Positions 23,698 to 33,868 of a DNA stretch of 64,000 bases are shown one piece after another (the first letter of the stretch is position 1; every line of letters begins with the position of its first letter). Source of the DNA: JAFDXJ01 sp038257845 (GTDB lineage: Bacteria > Bacteroidota > Bacteroidia > Chitinophagales > Chitinophagaceae). The stretch is from assembly GCA_038257845.1 (NCBI GenBank), contig JBBSQL010000012.1:1-64000 (forward strand), written 5' to 3'. The notes below the pieces were generated by a model. That model was not told the DNA's origin, made no database searches, and saw only the letters and a list, made by a program, of their open reading frames with translations. The position numbers were made by a program, and so were the translations under genes.

Positions 23698-24833
23698 TGT
23701 TGAATCGTTTCTTCACGAAATAAATCAGCAGCTATTCCGTCGGCAAAGAATTTTCCTTTATCGGTCAAAATAAAATGATCTTTTTTATTTTTTAATTTTC
23801 CGGCATCTATCCATTTTACCGCGTCCCTGCTGATTTCCAGCGCAACACTTTCGCCAAATAAGCTTTTAATTTTTTCTAAAGAAATACCCGTCGAAGTCCG
23901 CAAACTTGTCATCAGGTATTCATTTAATTTTTGAATGTTGGATAAATATTCAATTTCAAAACAAGGTAATGATTGCCGGATGTTTTTTATATACAAAGCA
24001 TTATTTGAAATATTCCATTGCCTGCTTTCTCCATTATACGAATGTGCAGATGGACCTAATCCCAAATATTTTTTTTCAACCCAATAACTACTGTTATGCC
24101 TGCTTTCAAATCCTTGTTTTGCAAAATTGGAAATCTCGTATTGCAGATAACCGGCCTGTTTCATTTTCTTCAATAAAATATTAAAATGAATACTTTGCGT
24201 CGCCTGATCCACATCTTCCTTTTTATGTTGGATGATCATTTTTTGTAAAGCAGTTTTCGGTTCTACAGTCAGGGCATAACAGGATATATGCGGGATATTT
24301 AAAGCAATAACTTTATCAATATTTGCAGACCATTCTGTTTTACTTAAACCCGGAACGCCATAAATCAAATCAATAGAAAAATTTTCAAAGCCGGTTTCGC
24401 GTGCAAGATGAATACAATTTTCAGCCTGCAGGGCAGAGTGGGAGCGGTTCATCCAGTTCAAATGCTTTTCAAAAAAAGATTGGATGCCTATGCTCAACCG
24501 ATTTACGCCGAGTGCTTTCCATTGAGCCAGTGATTGTGTGGAAATATCATCCGGGTTTGCTTCAAGTGTAATCTCAGCGCTGGTTGAAACGGAATAATTT
24601 TTATGCAGCGTTTCTAAAATTTTTTTCAATGCATCAATTCCAATAAGGGAAGGTGTACCACCACCAAAATAGATCGTTTCAACTGGTTCATTTAAATAAT
24701 TTTTTCTTTCAATTGCCTCTCCGCAAATTGCATTGACCATTTCATCTATGCTGGAAATATTGGTGGAAAAATGAAAATTACAATAGTAACATGCTTGTTT
24801 GCAAAATGGAATATGAATATAAATACCTGCCAT
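23694..24833 (-). CDS. hemW: Radical SAM heme chaperone HemW
   Basis: A 379-residue radical SAM protein. The cluster motif is C11-x3-C15-x2-C18 followed by NF, the HemW version, preceded by GIYIHIPF. YFGGGTPSLI and the HemN-like C-terminal domain follow (SLRTSTGISLEKIKSLFG). HemW inserts heme into respiratory proteins and lacks coproporphyrinogen oxidase activity in studied cases, although many database entries call it coproporphyrinogen oxidase. It is convergent with gpsA and divergent from the BamA-like gene. Confidence 0.9.
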   Translation of the reverse strand: MAGIYIHIPFCKQACYYCNFHFSTNISSIDEMVNAICGEAIERKNYLNEPVETIYFGGGTPSLIGIDALKKILETLHKNYSVSTSAEITLEANPDDISTQSLAQWKALGVNRLSIGIQSFFEKHLNWMNRSHSALQAENCIHLARETGFENFSIDLIYGVPGLSKTEWSANIDKVIALNIPHISCYALTVEPKTALQKMIIQHKKEDVDQATQSIHFNILLKKMKQAGYLQYEISNFAKQGFESRHNSSYWVEKKYLGLGPSAHSYNGESRQWNISNNALYIKNIRQSLPCFEIEYLSNIQKLNEYLMTSLRTSTGISLEKIKSLFGESVALEISRDAVKWIDAGKLKNKKDHFILTDKGKFFADGIAADLFREETIQH

Positions 24834-24840
24834 GTAATGA

Positions 24841-24848
24841 TACTTTTG
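24841..24848 (+). promoter_or_regulatory. -7 element of the BamA-like gene
   Basis: TACTTTTG matches TAnnTTTG and lies 18 bp before the ATG at 24867. Confidence 0.45.
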
Positions 24849-24866
24849 TAAAATTGTGTCCTGAGA

Positions 24867-26660
24867 ATGTCAAAATTAATTCAATATAGCAGGTGCCTTG
24901 TTTTATTTATGCTCATTTGTTTTTTTTCAAAAGCAATGGGGCAAAATAATAAAACATTCCTGCGCCTGAAGCCCATGGATAATGCGGCATTGCTTTTTTC
25001 GCAACAAAATAAAGATACGATTTTCGACAATCAACCGGCAGTGCTCGAATATATCGCGAGACTTCCAAAAAGCTTACAGGCACAGGGTTATATCACTTCA
25101 TCCATAGATACTTTTTACAAAGTTCGGGATACATTTTTTGTTCAATTATTTTTGGGTGAAAAATACCGCTGGGGTAGTTTGATGGCCAATGAAAATGACT
25201 GGCCGGTTTTAAACCAGGCAGGTATTTTCCAAAATGAATTTTCAAAAAAACCTTTTGATCCCGCACGTGTGCAGGATGCGTATGAAAAATTACTGGATTA
25301 CTTTGAAAATAATGGCTATCCCTTTGCCCGGGTTTCGCTCGACAGCATTACAATCACGAATGATTTGATCAGTGGAAAATTGACAATCTTGCCAGGCCAG
25401 TTGTATTACCTGGATACGATACTTATAAAAGGCAATGCAAAAATTTCGAATGCTTTTTTGTGGAATTTTTTAAATATTCAGCCGCATACTTTATACAACA
25501 AATCGGTGTTGAATGCCATCAACAAAAGACTGGTGGAATTGCCTTACGTCCAGCAATCACAACCCTGGGAAATCCGCATGCTGAATACCGGCGGGGAATT
25601 GAATTTATACCTCGAAAATAAAAAAAGTAACCAGGTGGATCTTTTAGTTGGTTTATTGCCATCGGGCGGAACAGCCGGGGGGAAGTTATTACTAACGGGC
25701 GAAGCAAATCTCGATATTCGAAACCCTTTTGGATATGGAGAAACGCTTGCACTCAACTGGCAACAGTTGCAAAATAAATCGCCCCGATTGAATTTATATT
25801 TTGCAAGGCCTTATATTTTCAAATCACCATTTGGTGTAAGCCTTGGCTTCCAGTTGTACAAAAAAGATTCTTCTTATCTCAATATCCAGGCACAGATTGG
25901 TTTACAATATTTATTGTCTGCGAAACAGTCAGGAACAGTTTATATAAAATTTGCCCGCACCAATTTACTGGATGTGGATACGCTTTTCATAAAATCTACG
26001 CACCAGTTACCGGATGTTATTGACTTAAGCAGTACGGGTATGGTGTTGCAATATGATTTTAATAATACCGATTACCGTTTTAATCCGCGCAAAGGCAATG
26101 AACTCCAGGTGCAGGCTGGTTTTGGTGATAAAGTGATTCGTAAAAATAATACCATCCTTCAATTAAAAGATACCGGCTTTAATTTTGAAAATTTGTATGA
26201 TACTCTTCAGCTTAAAAGCTACCAGGTGTCTTTTAAAACTTCGGCCGCACATTATTTTCCGATTGGAAAACAATCCACTTTTAAAACAACTTTTTTTGGC
26301 GGCATTTTTCAATCCCCTCATTTTTACCTGAATGAACTATTTCAAATTGGTGGTTATAAAATATTGCGCGGTTTTGATGAAGAAAGCATTTATTGCAACA
26401 GGTATGCGGTTGGAAGTTTTGAATACAGGTACCTGCTTGGGCAAAATTCCTATTTATTTGGCTTCACGGATTTGGGATATACGCATTTTGAAAATTCCCT
26501 GCTTCATTTTAATCATACTTATATCGGTGCCGGCGGCGGCATCGCTTTTGAAACCAATGCAGGTATTTTCAATATCTCTTATGCCATTGGAAAAAGGGAT
26601 GATGAAAAATTAGATTTCAGGCAATCAAAAATACATATCGGTTTTATCAGCTTATTTTAA
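24867..26660 (+). CDS. BamA/TamA family (Omp85) outer membrane protein
   Basis: A 597-residue exported protein with a signal peptide (about 1-25), POTRA-like repeats in the N-terminal half (one at about 188-255: LYYLDTILIKGNAKISNAFLWNFLNIQ) and a C-terminal 16-stranded barrel. The Omp85 lid-lock motif is present as ILRGFDEESI near residue 505, and the protein ends in a FISLF aromatic strand. It is shorter than housekeeping BamA (about 850), so it is an accessory Omp85, possibly TamA-like, assembling or exporting a subset of envelope proteins. The cargo is unknown. The DUF4271 gene follows on the same strand after 48 bp. Confidence 0.85.
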   Translation: MSKLIQYSRCLVLFMLICFFSKAMGQNNKTFLRLKPMDNAALLFSQQNKDTIFDNQPAVLEYIARLPKSLQAQGYITSSIDTFYKVRDTFFVQLFLGEKYRWGSLMANENDWPVLNQAGIFQNEFSKKPFDPARVQDAYEKLLDYFENNGYPFARVSLDSITITNDLISGKLTILPGQLYYLDTILIKGNAKISNAFLWNFLNIQPHTLYNKSVLNAINKRLVELPYVQQSQPWEIRMLNTGGELNLYLENKKSNQVDLLVGLLPSGGTAGGKLLLTGEANLDIRNPFGYGETLALNWQQLQNKSPRLNLYFARPYIFKSPFGVSLGFQLYKKDSSYLNIQAQIGLQYLLSAKQSGTVYIKFARTNLLDVDTLFIKSTHQLPDVIDLSSTGMVLQYDFNNTDYRFNPRKGNELQVQAGFGDKVIRKNNTILQLKDTGFNFENLYDTLQLKSYQVSFKTSAAHYFPIGKQSTFKTTFFGGIFQSPHFYLNELFQIGGYKILRGFDEESIYCNRYAVGSFEYRYLLGQNSYLFGFTDLGYTHFENSLLHFNHTYIGAGGGIAFETNAGIFNISYAIGKRDDEKLDFRQSKIHIGFISLF

Positions 26661-26708
26661 CAGATGTAAACTGCACGCATTATTTTTGCGGCAGATGCTA
26701 AACTATTC

Positions 26709-27821
26709 TTGAAAATTTGCCTGACCATATTATTGTTTTTTATTGCCGGAAATTTATTTTCCCAATCAGATACAGCGCTGCAACGTATGATAGATGAGGC
26801 GAAGGCCAAAGCTGCGCAGCAAAAAAAAGATACAGGTCCATCGAAGAAAGATTCCAATCTCCCAAAAAAAGTTTTAAAACCAATAAAAAAAGATTCAGTT
26901 TTTTATAATGATTCTGTTGTGCGAAAAATAGTTTCCCCTGTATTTAAGGATTCACCGGAACTGGTTATCAATGACACTTCGCTGCAGAATCTCCGGGATA
27001 CTTCACAGCTACAAACTACCAGGATAATTCCACCGGCAGATACTACAAAAAATTTAATCATTGCCTGGCCGCGGGATACTGCATTTGCCCGCTTACTGTA
27101 TTTGCCCGGTTTATTACACGCTAAGAACATGCCGGTTCACGACAGTGAAAGAAGAGTGACAGATTCCAAAGATTATCTTTTTTATTTTTTTGCAGCGCTC
27201 CTGCTCTTCCTTGGGATTATCCGGCAATCATTCCCGGGATACATCAAAAGTGTATTTACTACCTTATTCCAAAATTCGCAACGGTATAAACAATCCAGGG
27301 AAAAAACGATGCAGGACACGGTTCCTTCCTTGTTATTAAATATTTTATTTTTTATAGTTGCCGGCTTATGGATCACTTTTTTCATAGAAGACATTCCATT
27401 ATTTCATTTTTCATTTGCACAAAAAATTGTTGCTGTCATTGCTTTAATCACTTCCATATATGCCATCAAAGCAATTGTTATTTCTCTCGCAGGTACTTTA
27501 TTTCATCAGCGCGAAGCAGCAAACGCCTACGCGTTGATTGTCTTTCATGTAAATAAAGTTGCGGGTATCTTTCTTTTGCCGCTCGCCATATTATATGCCT
27601 ATGGCAGTGAATATCAACAATCATTGGCTGCTTCATTTATGATTGCAATAATTATTCTTTTAATTATTTACCGTTTTGTTATTTCATTCGTAGATGTAAG
27701 TGGCAGGTTTAAAATAAATGGGCTTTATTTTTTTATTTATCTTTGCATCACGGAAATTGTACCCATGCTGATCTTTTATGAAGTTGTCCCGGGAATTATC
27801 AATAAATATGCATTCACCTGA
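26709..27821 (+). CDS. DUF4271 domain membrane protein
   Basis: A 370-residue protein with a signal-like N-terminus, a Lys/Asp-rich periplasmic linker (about 25-130) and six or so membrane helices (about 140-365), matching DUF4271 proteins of Bacteroidota. The function is unknown. The only fitting start is a TTG at 26709, which gives a normal signal peptide (ICLTILLFFIAGNLFSQ); the nearby ATG at 26696 is out of frame. It precedes the HemD-like gene, a pairing usual in the phylum, which hints at a heme or envelope connection without proof. Confidence 0.8.
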   Translation: MKICLTILLFFIAGNLFSQSDTALQRMIDEAKAKAAQQKKDTGPSKKDSNLPKKVLKPIKKDSVFYNDSVVRKIVSPVFKDSPELVINDTSLQNLRDTSQLQTTRIIPPADTTKNLIIAWPRDTAFARLLYLPGLLHAKNMPVHDSERRVTDSKDYLFYFFAALLLFLGIIRQSFPGYIKSVFTTLFQNSQRYKQSREKTMQDTVPSLLLNILFFIVAGLWITFFIEDIPLFHFSFAQKIVAVIALITSIYAIKAIVISLAGTLFHQREAANAYALIVFHVNKVAGIFLLPLAILYAYGSEYQQSLAASFMIAIIILLIIYRFVISFVDVSGRFKINGLYFFIYLCITEIVPMLIFYEVVPGIINKYAFT

Positions 27822-27879
27822 TTTACTTCTAAATTTCATTAAATAATTTGCGGCATTAAAATTTGGAGGGAAATAAACT

Positions 27880-28629
27880 ATGAAAATATTAATAGCACAA
27901 ACACGGCCTGACATGGAAAAATCGCCGTATAATGAACTCATACGGAAATATAATGTAGAATTGGTTTTTCATCCTTTTATCAAACTGGAACCCATTGCAG
28001 CAAGGGAAATCCGACGCCAAAAGATTGATATTCGTTCTTTCACCGCCATTTTATTTACCAGCAGAAATGCGATTGATCACTTTTTTCGCTGCTGCGAAGA
28101 ATTAAAAATTTCCATGCCGCCCGACACCAAGTATTTTTGCATTACAGAGGCGGTGGCTTTATACCTTCAAAAATTTATAACCTACCGGAAAAGAAAAGCT
28201 TTTTTTGGCCTTGACGGAACCAATGAAAGTTTATTTGAAAGTATAGATAAATTAAAACACACAGAAAGATTACTATATGTGTGCAGTGAAAACCAACAGG
28301 ATAATGAAATTGTCAACTGGCTGAAAAATAATAATTGTGATTTTGAACTTGCATTTATGTACCGGTCTGTTAGTAATGATGTAAGTGAAGTCATGGAAAA
28401 TAAAATCTATGATGTAATTTGTTTTTTTACACCGAGCGGTGTAAAAAGTTTATTGGAAAATTATCCGGCTTTTACAAAGAACGGAACTGCCATTGGCGCT
28501 TTTGGAAGTAATACAATTAAAGCTGTTGAAAGTGCAGGTTTGGAAGTATCCATCAAAGCGCCCGTACCCATTGCACCCAGCATGGTTTCTGCGTTAGATA
28601 TTTTTTTTGATACACAAGCAAAAAAATAA
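27880..28629 (+). CDS. hemD: Uroporphyrinogen-III synthase
   Basis: A 249-residue two-domain protein of the HemD family, which closes and isomerises hydroxymethylbilane to uroporphyrinogen III in heme and siroheme synthesis. Family features are ILIAQTRP at the start, AILFTSRNAIDHFF near residue 64, a conserved YRS turn near 169 and VICFFTPSGVKSLLEN (about 183-198). Sequence conservation in HemD is always low, so the call rests on these segments and the DUF4271 neighbour. It is convergent with the FkbM gene, one base apart. Confidence 0.85.
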   Translation: MKILIAQTRPDMEKSPYNELIRKYNVELVFHPFIKLEPIAAREIRRQKIDIRSFTAILFTSRNAIDHFFRCCEELKISMPPDTKYFCITEAVALYLQKFITYRKRKAFFGLDGTNESLFESIDKLKHTERLLYVCSENQQDNEIVNWLKNNNCDFELAFMYRSVSNDVSEVMENKIYDVICFFTPSGVKSLLENYPAFTKNGTAIGAFGSNTIKAVESAGLEVSIKAPVPIAPSMVSALDIFFDTQAKK

Positions 28630-28630
28630 A

Positions 28631-29419
28631 TCATGCCAGGTAGGGGCTGATAATTTTTTGTTTATCAGGATGCACAAATAAAATATCTGAAGAACTGATA
28701 GTTTGAGTATCCAGTTTTTTCGCATCGTACAGTTTCCCATTTTTTAAATGATACGGATTGAAACCAATGGCTTCAAAAAGATTTAGCATGACTGACAATT
28801 GATCACCCCAGGTTTCTAATTGCACAAGTGGTGTATGTTTTATCAATGCATCTTTTATTTCGGGCATGACCACTGTTTCATATCCTTCAATATCACATTT
28901 TATATAATCAATTTTTGAAAATGCTGAAAACACATCACTTGCTTTTCGCATTTCACTTTCAAAAAGAAGCTGGCCTTCTTCCGTTTTTTCTTTACTCAAA
29001 ACAGTTACAGTTCCATGCCTTAAATACTTGATATGTCTGAGCATTGGTGGCATGCCCAGGTTCACGCTTTTTTCATTATGGTCGCCCAAAGCGAATGACA
29101 GGATAAAAATATTTGGCCGTTTGCGCATTTTCTTTTCCAGCAATTCCCGGTATGGTTTTACCGGTTCAATGCTATACAATGCACCTTTTTGATCAATCAT
29201 TTTACTGAAAGTCAAACTAAAATATCCCAGGTTTGCGCCGATATCAATAATGGTATCATCCGGCTTTATCAGCTTTTTGATGAAATAATGCCAGCGGTAT
29301 TTTTCATTCCATTTAAGAAACCCGGTTTTATAACCAATGATAAAACCATTTTGAATCAATTGTAAATATTGATGCAGCCCCAAAGTTTTATATAAAAAGG
29401 ATTTTATTTTATCCATCAT
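28631..29419 (-). CDS. FkbM family methyltransferase
   Basis: The start at 29419 gives 262 residues; an earlier in-frame Met at 29512 would overlap the divergent thioredoxin-domain gene. The SAM-binding motif DIGANLGYFSLTFSK is at about residues 62-76, then an acidic EP motif (SIEPVKPY) and IDYIKCDIEGYE, the FkbM hallmark. FkbM enzymes O-methylate sugars or other small metabolites. The substrate is unknown and no polysaccharide cluster is adjacent, although a GT25 gene lies 14 kb away. Confidence 0.85.
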   Translation of the reverse strand: MMDKIKSFLYKTLGLHQYLQLIQNGFIIGYKTGFLKWNEKYRWHYFIKKLIKPDDTIIDIGANLGYFSLTFSKMIDQKGALYSIEPVKPYRELLEKKMRKRPNIFILSFALGDHNEKSVNLGMPPMLRHIKYLRHGTVTVLSKEKTEEGQLLFESEMRKASDVFSAFSKIDYIKCDIEGYETVVMPEIKDALIKHTPLVQLETWGDQLSVMLNLFEAIGFNPYHLKNGKLYDAKKLDTQTISSSDILFVHPDKQKIISPYLA

Positions 29420-29496
29420 AAATTGTAATTTCCATGAAATCGCTTCAAAGATGAAAAATTCTTGCGGATTATTTATTTTAAAAATATTTTGATACA

Positions 29497-31545
29497 ATGA
29501 AACAGCATACACATACCAATCAACTTATACATGAAAGTAGCCCCTATCTTTTGCAGCATGCGCATAATCCCGTGAACTGGTATGCATGGGGCGATGCAGC
29601 ATGGAAAAAGGCAACGGCGGAAGATAAGCCTGTCCTTGTAAGTATTGGCTACGCGGCTTGTCACTGGTGTCATGTGATGGAAAAAGAAAGTTTTGAAAAT
29701 GAAGAAACCGCTGACATCATGAATGCGCATTTTATCAACATAAAAATTGACCGGGAAGAAAGGCCGGACCTGGATCATATTTATATGGATGCTTTACAGG
29801 CCATGGCCGGGCAGGGTGGCTGGCCCTTAAATATTTTTTTGACGCCTGATAAAAAACCTTTTTTTGGCGGCACTTATTTTCCGCCTAAGAAAATGTATAA
29901 TCGTATGAGCTGGAATGAAGTATTGATTGCCGTTGAAAATGCATACAAAACCAAGAAAAATGAGATCGTTGAACAAGCTGAGAAGCTGACGCAACATCTT
30001 CAAAATTTGAGTCAACATGTTTCAACTTCCAGGAAGGGAAGTGAAATTCTTAGCCCTAAAAACCAGGAAGCGATCGCGGAAAAAATAATGGAAACTGCGG
30101 ATGAAGTATATGGCGGTTTTGGAAATGCGCCAAAATTTCCCCAAACATCCGCCATCACCTATTTGCTTCGGCAATTTTTGTGGAGGAAAAATGAAAGTCA
30201 TTTGCAACAAGCTTTACTGAGCCTGGATAAAATGATGCAGGGCGGAATTTATGATCAGATTGGTGGAGGCTTTGCAAGGTACAGCACGGATGAAAAATGG
30301 CTCGCGCCTCATTTTGAAAAAATGCTCTACGACAATGCCTTGCTTTTAATGGCCTATACCGAAGCGTATCAGTTGACAAAAGATAAAAAATATGCAGCCA
30401 TTATGCTACAAACAATTCAATTTCTGGAAAGGGAAATGATGCAGGAAGCAGGTGGCTTTTACAGTGCACTGGATGCGGACAGTGACGGCGTGGAAGGAAA
30501 ATTTTATACCTGGGGGAAAAGGGAAATAGAAAATATTTTGGGAAAAGATGCAGCACTTTTTTGTCAGATTTATGATGTACAGGAAAATGGAAATTGGGAA
30601 CACACGAATATTTTATGGCTGCCGGTTTCACTAAAAGAAATGGCTGATAATTTAAAAATGACTCCCGAAGCACTTCATGAAAAATTGAATTTTTGTAGCG
30701 AAAAATTATTAAGGGAAAGAAGTAAAAGAATTCGCCCGGCCACGGATACTAAAATTCTTTCAGGCTGGAATGCATTGCTTATTTCCGCATTATGCAAAGA
30801 ATCTATGGCTTTGAATGATGAAGCCATGCAGCAGCGCGCTATTTCTACAATGCTATTCCTGGAAAAAAATTGCATGGCTGAAAATGGGAATTGGTTACAT
30901 GCCGCATCCGCAAAGCCACGCCAGGCAGCATTCCTCGATGATCTCTCCTATATCATCGGAGCTTATATTTTATTACAGGAAATGACCGGTGAAACTGCCT
31001 GGCTGGATAAGGCAAGATCATTGACAGATTTTGTAATTGCAAATTTCAGTGATGCGGGGAATGATTTTTTTTATTTTACTCCTTCTGGTCAAAGTGATAT
31101 TTTGTACAGGAAAATTGAATTATATGATGGCGCCACACCATCTGGGAATGCAATAATGGCCCAAAATCTTTTATATCTTTCTAAAGTATTTGATTTGAAA
31201 GACTGGGAAGAAAGATCTGTGAATATGCTGGAAGTTATAGGGAATAATATATTATTGCATCCATTATCATTTGGCAACTGGGCTTTGCAGGTACAGTCAA
31301 TGATTGCCGGTATCCCTGAAATTGTGATCACAGGTGCAAATGTAGCAGAAGTAAAAGCTGAAATTGTTCAGCATTTTATACCGTCCAGGATACTGCAATC
31401 AGCTTTATCCCCAAATGAGGATTTTCCAATGTTGAAAGAAAAAATTTTTGATAAAAGAAATGCAATGATATATTTGTGCCGAAATTATTCTTGTGAAAAG
31501 CCGGTTAAGTCTGCTGAACAACTTTTTTTGTTATTAAAATATTAA
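29497..31545 (+). CDS. Thioredoxin domain-containing YyaL/SSP411 family protein
   Basis: A 682-residue protein of the DUF255 group. The N-terminal thioredoxin-like domain carries SIGYAACHWCHVMEKESF (CxxC variant, near residue 51) and NPVNWYAWG, with GGTYFPP near residue 126. A large (alpha/alpha)6-barrel-like region follows, with YDQIGGGFARYSTDEKWLAPHFEKMLYDNA and SGWNALLISAL. The family is conserved from bacteria to humans (SPATA20). Its biochemical role is not established, and a redox or sugar-epimerase-like activity has been suggested from folds. Length is standard. No cofactor genes lie nearby. Confidence 0.9.
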   Translation: MKQHTHTNQLIHESSPYLLQHAHNPVNWYAWGDAAWKKATAEDKPVLVSIGYAACHWCHVMEKESFENEETADIMNAHFINIKIDREERPDLDHIYMDALQAMAGQGGWPLNIFLTPDKKPFFGGTYFPPKKMYNRMSWNEVLIAVENAYKTKKNEIVEQAEKLTQHLQNLSQHVSTSRKGSEILSPKNQEAIAEKIMETADEVYGGFGNAPKFPQTSAITYLLRQFLWRKNESHLQQALLSLDKMMQGGIYDQIGGGFARYSTDEKWLAPHFEKMLYDNALLLMAYTEAYQLTKDKKYAAIMLQTIQFLEREMMQEAGGFYSALDADSDGVEGKFYTWGKREIENILGKDAALFCQIYDVQENGNWEHTNILWLPVSLKEMADNLKMTPEALHEKLNFCSEKLLRERSKRIRPATDTKILSGWNALLISALCKESMALNDEAMQQRAISTMLFLEKNCMAENGNWLHAASAKPRQAAFLDDLSYIIGAYILLQEMTGETAWLDKARSLTDFVIANFSDAGNDFFYFTPSGQSDILYRKIELYDGATPSGNAIMAQNLLYLSKVFDLKDWEERSVNMLEVIGNNILLHPLSFGNWALQVQSMIAGIPEIVITGANVAEVKAEIVQHFIPSRILQSALSPNEDFPMLKEKIFDKRNAMIYLCRNYSCEKPVKSAEQLFLLLKY

Positions 31546-31685
31546 AGTAAATACAATAACGCTTATACTGATGCGTTTATATCCTTCGAGCGAATTTTTA
31601 TGTGACAAGGTTGAGATAACCTTTGTTGAACATGAGAAGTTTGCGGACAACTGGAAAAACCCTAAATATTAATTGTAAATATATA

Positions 31686-32969
31686 ATGAAGAGCCGCCTG
31701 TTAACCATTGCAACTTTATTTGCCTTTATCATTCTGGCTTCAAGTTGCTTTAAGAAAGGAAAAACAAAGGGACTTGTGCCAGATGACGGCCAGCTACATG
31801 GCGTTGCTCCCAGCACAAAAGCAAGTATGACCAAACCCCCGGGAATGGTCTATATCCCCCCGGGAACATTTCACATGGGCCCGAGTGATGAGGATGTTAA
31901 CTATAACTATACTTCAAGAAATAAGCAGGTTTCTATCAGCGGCTTTTGGATGGATGCTACTGAAATTACTAATAATCAATACCGCCAGTTTGTTTGGTGG
32001 ACAAAAGATTCCCTGGCAGCAGTTCAGTTGGGATATTTCAAACAAGGGCAGGAATCTGATACAGCCATTGACTGGAAAAAAGCTGCAACTATAAAATGGA
32101 GTGACAAAGCTACGTTAGAGAAATTAAGTTCACTTATGCTTTCTCCGGATAACCGTATTTATGGGAAAATCGAAATTGACCCTGATAAAATCGTTTATAA
32201 TATCCAGGGCTTTGACCTGAAAGAAGCGGCAAAATATGAAAATGAAGGCCGCCCAAGGAAAGATTTCATTTACAGGTATAACCAAAAAGTTTATCCCGAT
32301 ACATTGGTTTGGATGCGCGATTTCTCTTATTCTTATAATGAACCTATGACGAAGCGCTATTTTGCGCACCCGTCTTTTGGAACTTATCCAGTGGTTGGTG
32401 TTAACTGGAAACAAGCCCAGGCATTTTGTAACTGGCGCACGCGCTATTTGAATACATTTTTGCTAAAGAAGAAAATGGCACCTGAAAGTGATTTCAGACT
32501 GCCTACTGAAGCTGAATGGGAATATGCTGCGCGCGGCGGCCGTACACAATCCATGTTTCCATGGGGTAACTATTATACAAGAAATAAAAAAGGCTGTTTG
32601 CTCGCCAATTTCAAACCAGGCCGGGGAAACTACCCTGAAGATGGGGCCTTTTATACCGCGAAAGCCGATGCCTATTGGCCCAATGATTTTGGTCTTTACA
32701 ATATGGCCGGCAACGTATCCGAATGGACAAAGTCTTATTTTTATGAAGGCTCCTACAACTTCCAACACGACATGAATCCTGATGTAAGTTGGAATGCGCT
32801 TGACTCAGATCCCCCCCGTATGAAACGTAAAGTGGTGCGTGGTGGTAGCTGGAAAGATGTATGGTATTTCCTTGAAACCAGTACAAGGCAATATGAATAC
32901 CAGGATACGGCAAAATCTTACATTGGTTTCCGAACAGTAATTGATTTACCCGCAATGACACGTAAATAA
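31686..32969 (+). CDS. gldK: Gliding motility lipoprotein GldK (T9SS ring)
   Basis: A lipoprotein of 427 residues with lipobox IILASSC (Cys21), followed by a formylglycine-generating-enzyme-like domain: PPGMVYIPPGTFHMG, WMDATEITNNQYRQF, LPTEAEWEYAARGG and GNVSEWTKSY. In the type IX secretion system, GldK (PorK) forms the periplasmic ring on the outer membrane with GldN. The ATG at 31686 is chosen because it starts the signal peptide; the longer reading begins at a TTG and adds 21 unlikely residues. It opens the gldKLMN operon. Confidence 0.95.
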   Translation: MKSRLLTIATLFAFIILASSCFKKGKTKGLVPDDGQLHGVAPSTKASMTKPPGMVYIPPGTFHMGPSDEDVNYNYTSRNKQVSISGFWMDATEITNNQYRQFVWWTKDSLAAVQLGYFKQGQESDTAIDWKKAATIKWSDKATLEKLSSLMLSPDNRIYGKIEIDPDKIVYNIQGFDLKEAAKYENEGRPRKDFIYRYNQKVYPDTLVWMRDFSYSYNEPMTKRYFAHPSFGTYPVVGVNWKQAQAFCNWRTRYLNTFLLKKKMAPESDFRLPTEAEWEYAARGGRTQSMFPWGNYYTRNKKGCLLANFKPGRGNYPEDGAFYTAKADAYWPNDFGLYNMAGNVSEWTKSYFYEGSYNFQHDMNPDVSWNALDSDPPRMKRKVVRGGSWKDVWYFLETSTRQYEYQDTAKSYIGFRTVIDLPAMTRK

Positions 32970-33041
32970 TGGATTATCCATCTATAACTTTTTCTTATCA
33001 AACAACAAACATTAAATCCAAACTTTTAAACCAAATATCTT

Positions 33042-33818
33042 ATGGCAGTTGTAATTCCAGCAAAAGTCAGTCGTATCGTTGACATCTTTGTTTCAGTAGC
33101 CGCAGCAGTAGTAATCTGGGGCGCACTTCAAAAATTATTACATACCCAATATGCAGACCTTTTCCTGAAAATAGGACTCGGCACAGAAGCGCTTGTGTTC
33201 CTGGTATATGGTCTTTTATATCTTTATTTTCCTACTGTTGATGACCATGTAGCTACTCTTGGTGGGGGTAAATCCACAAACCTTATTTCAGGCAATCCTG
33301 CAATAGATGCAATGGATAAAATGCTGCAGGAAGCAGATATTACGCCTGCTAATTTATCAAAACTGAGCGCCGGTTTTCAAAAACTTGGTGTTACAGTTGA
33401 AAATATGGCAGAGATTAGTGATGTGGTAGATGCCACCGGTGACTATACCCAGAAGACAAGGGAGGCAGCTACGGCTATGGGTGCTGTAAAAGAAGCCTAT
33501 ATAAATGCGGCAAATTCTGCAGTAGCATTCAATGATGCTTCAGACGGAGCGAGGTTATTTCATAACCAGGTGCAGGTGCTCACAAAAAATCTTTCTTCGC
33601 TCAATACTATTTATGAATTAGAGTTGCAGGAAAGTAATAATCATTTAAAAGCACTCAATTCTTTTTATGGTAAACTGGCCGAAGCTTCCAATGTAATGGT
33701 TACGACGGCTGATGATGCGCACCGTGCAAAAGATGAAATTGTAACATTGGCCACCAACCTGAATAAACTCAACCAGATTTATGGCAATATGATCACTGCA
33801 ATGCAAAGCGCACGATAA
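33042..33818 (+). CDS. gldL: Gliding motility protein GldL (T9SS motor)
   Basis: A 258-residue inner-membrane protein with two N-terminal helices (about residues 12-30 and 40-62) and a long cytoplasmic coiled-coil tail containing SGNPAIDAMDKMLQEADITPANLSKLSAGFQKLG. GldL and GldM form the proton-driven motor of the T9SS that powers secretion and gliding. The conserved glutamate of the second helix is visible in GLGTEALVFLVYG. Length is standard for the family. It lies 72 bp after gldK. Confidence 0.96.
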   Translation: MAVVIPAKVSRIVDIFVSVAAAVVIWGALQKLLHTQYADLFLKIGLGTEALVFLVYGLLYLYFPTVDDHVATLGGGKSTNLISGNPAIDAMDKMLQEADITPANLSKLSAGFQKLGVTVENMAEISDVVDATGDYTQKTREAATAMGAVKEAYINAANSAVAFNDASDGARLFHNQVQVLTKNLSSLNTIYELELQESNNHLKALNSFYGKLAEASNVMVTTADDAHRAKDEIVTLATNLNKLNQIYGNMITAMQSAR

Positions 33819-33868
33819 ATCAATTTATTTTGAAAAAAATCCAAAAAACTTAAAACCAAAATTGATTT

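Noticed and set aside
31623..31685. Longer GldK N-terminus from TTG at 31623
   Set aside because: It would bury the lipoprotein signal peptide 21 residues inside the protein; the ATG at 31686 fits the lipobox distance.
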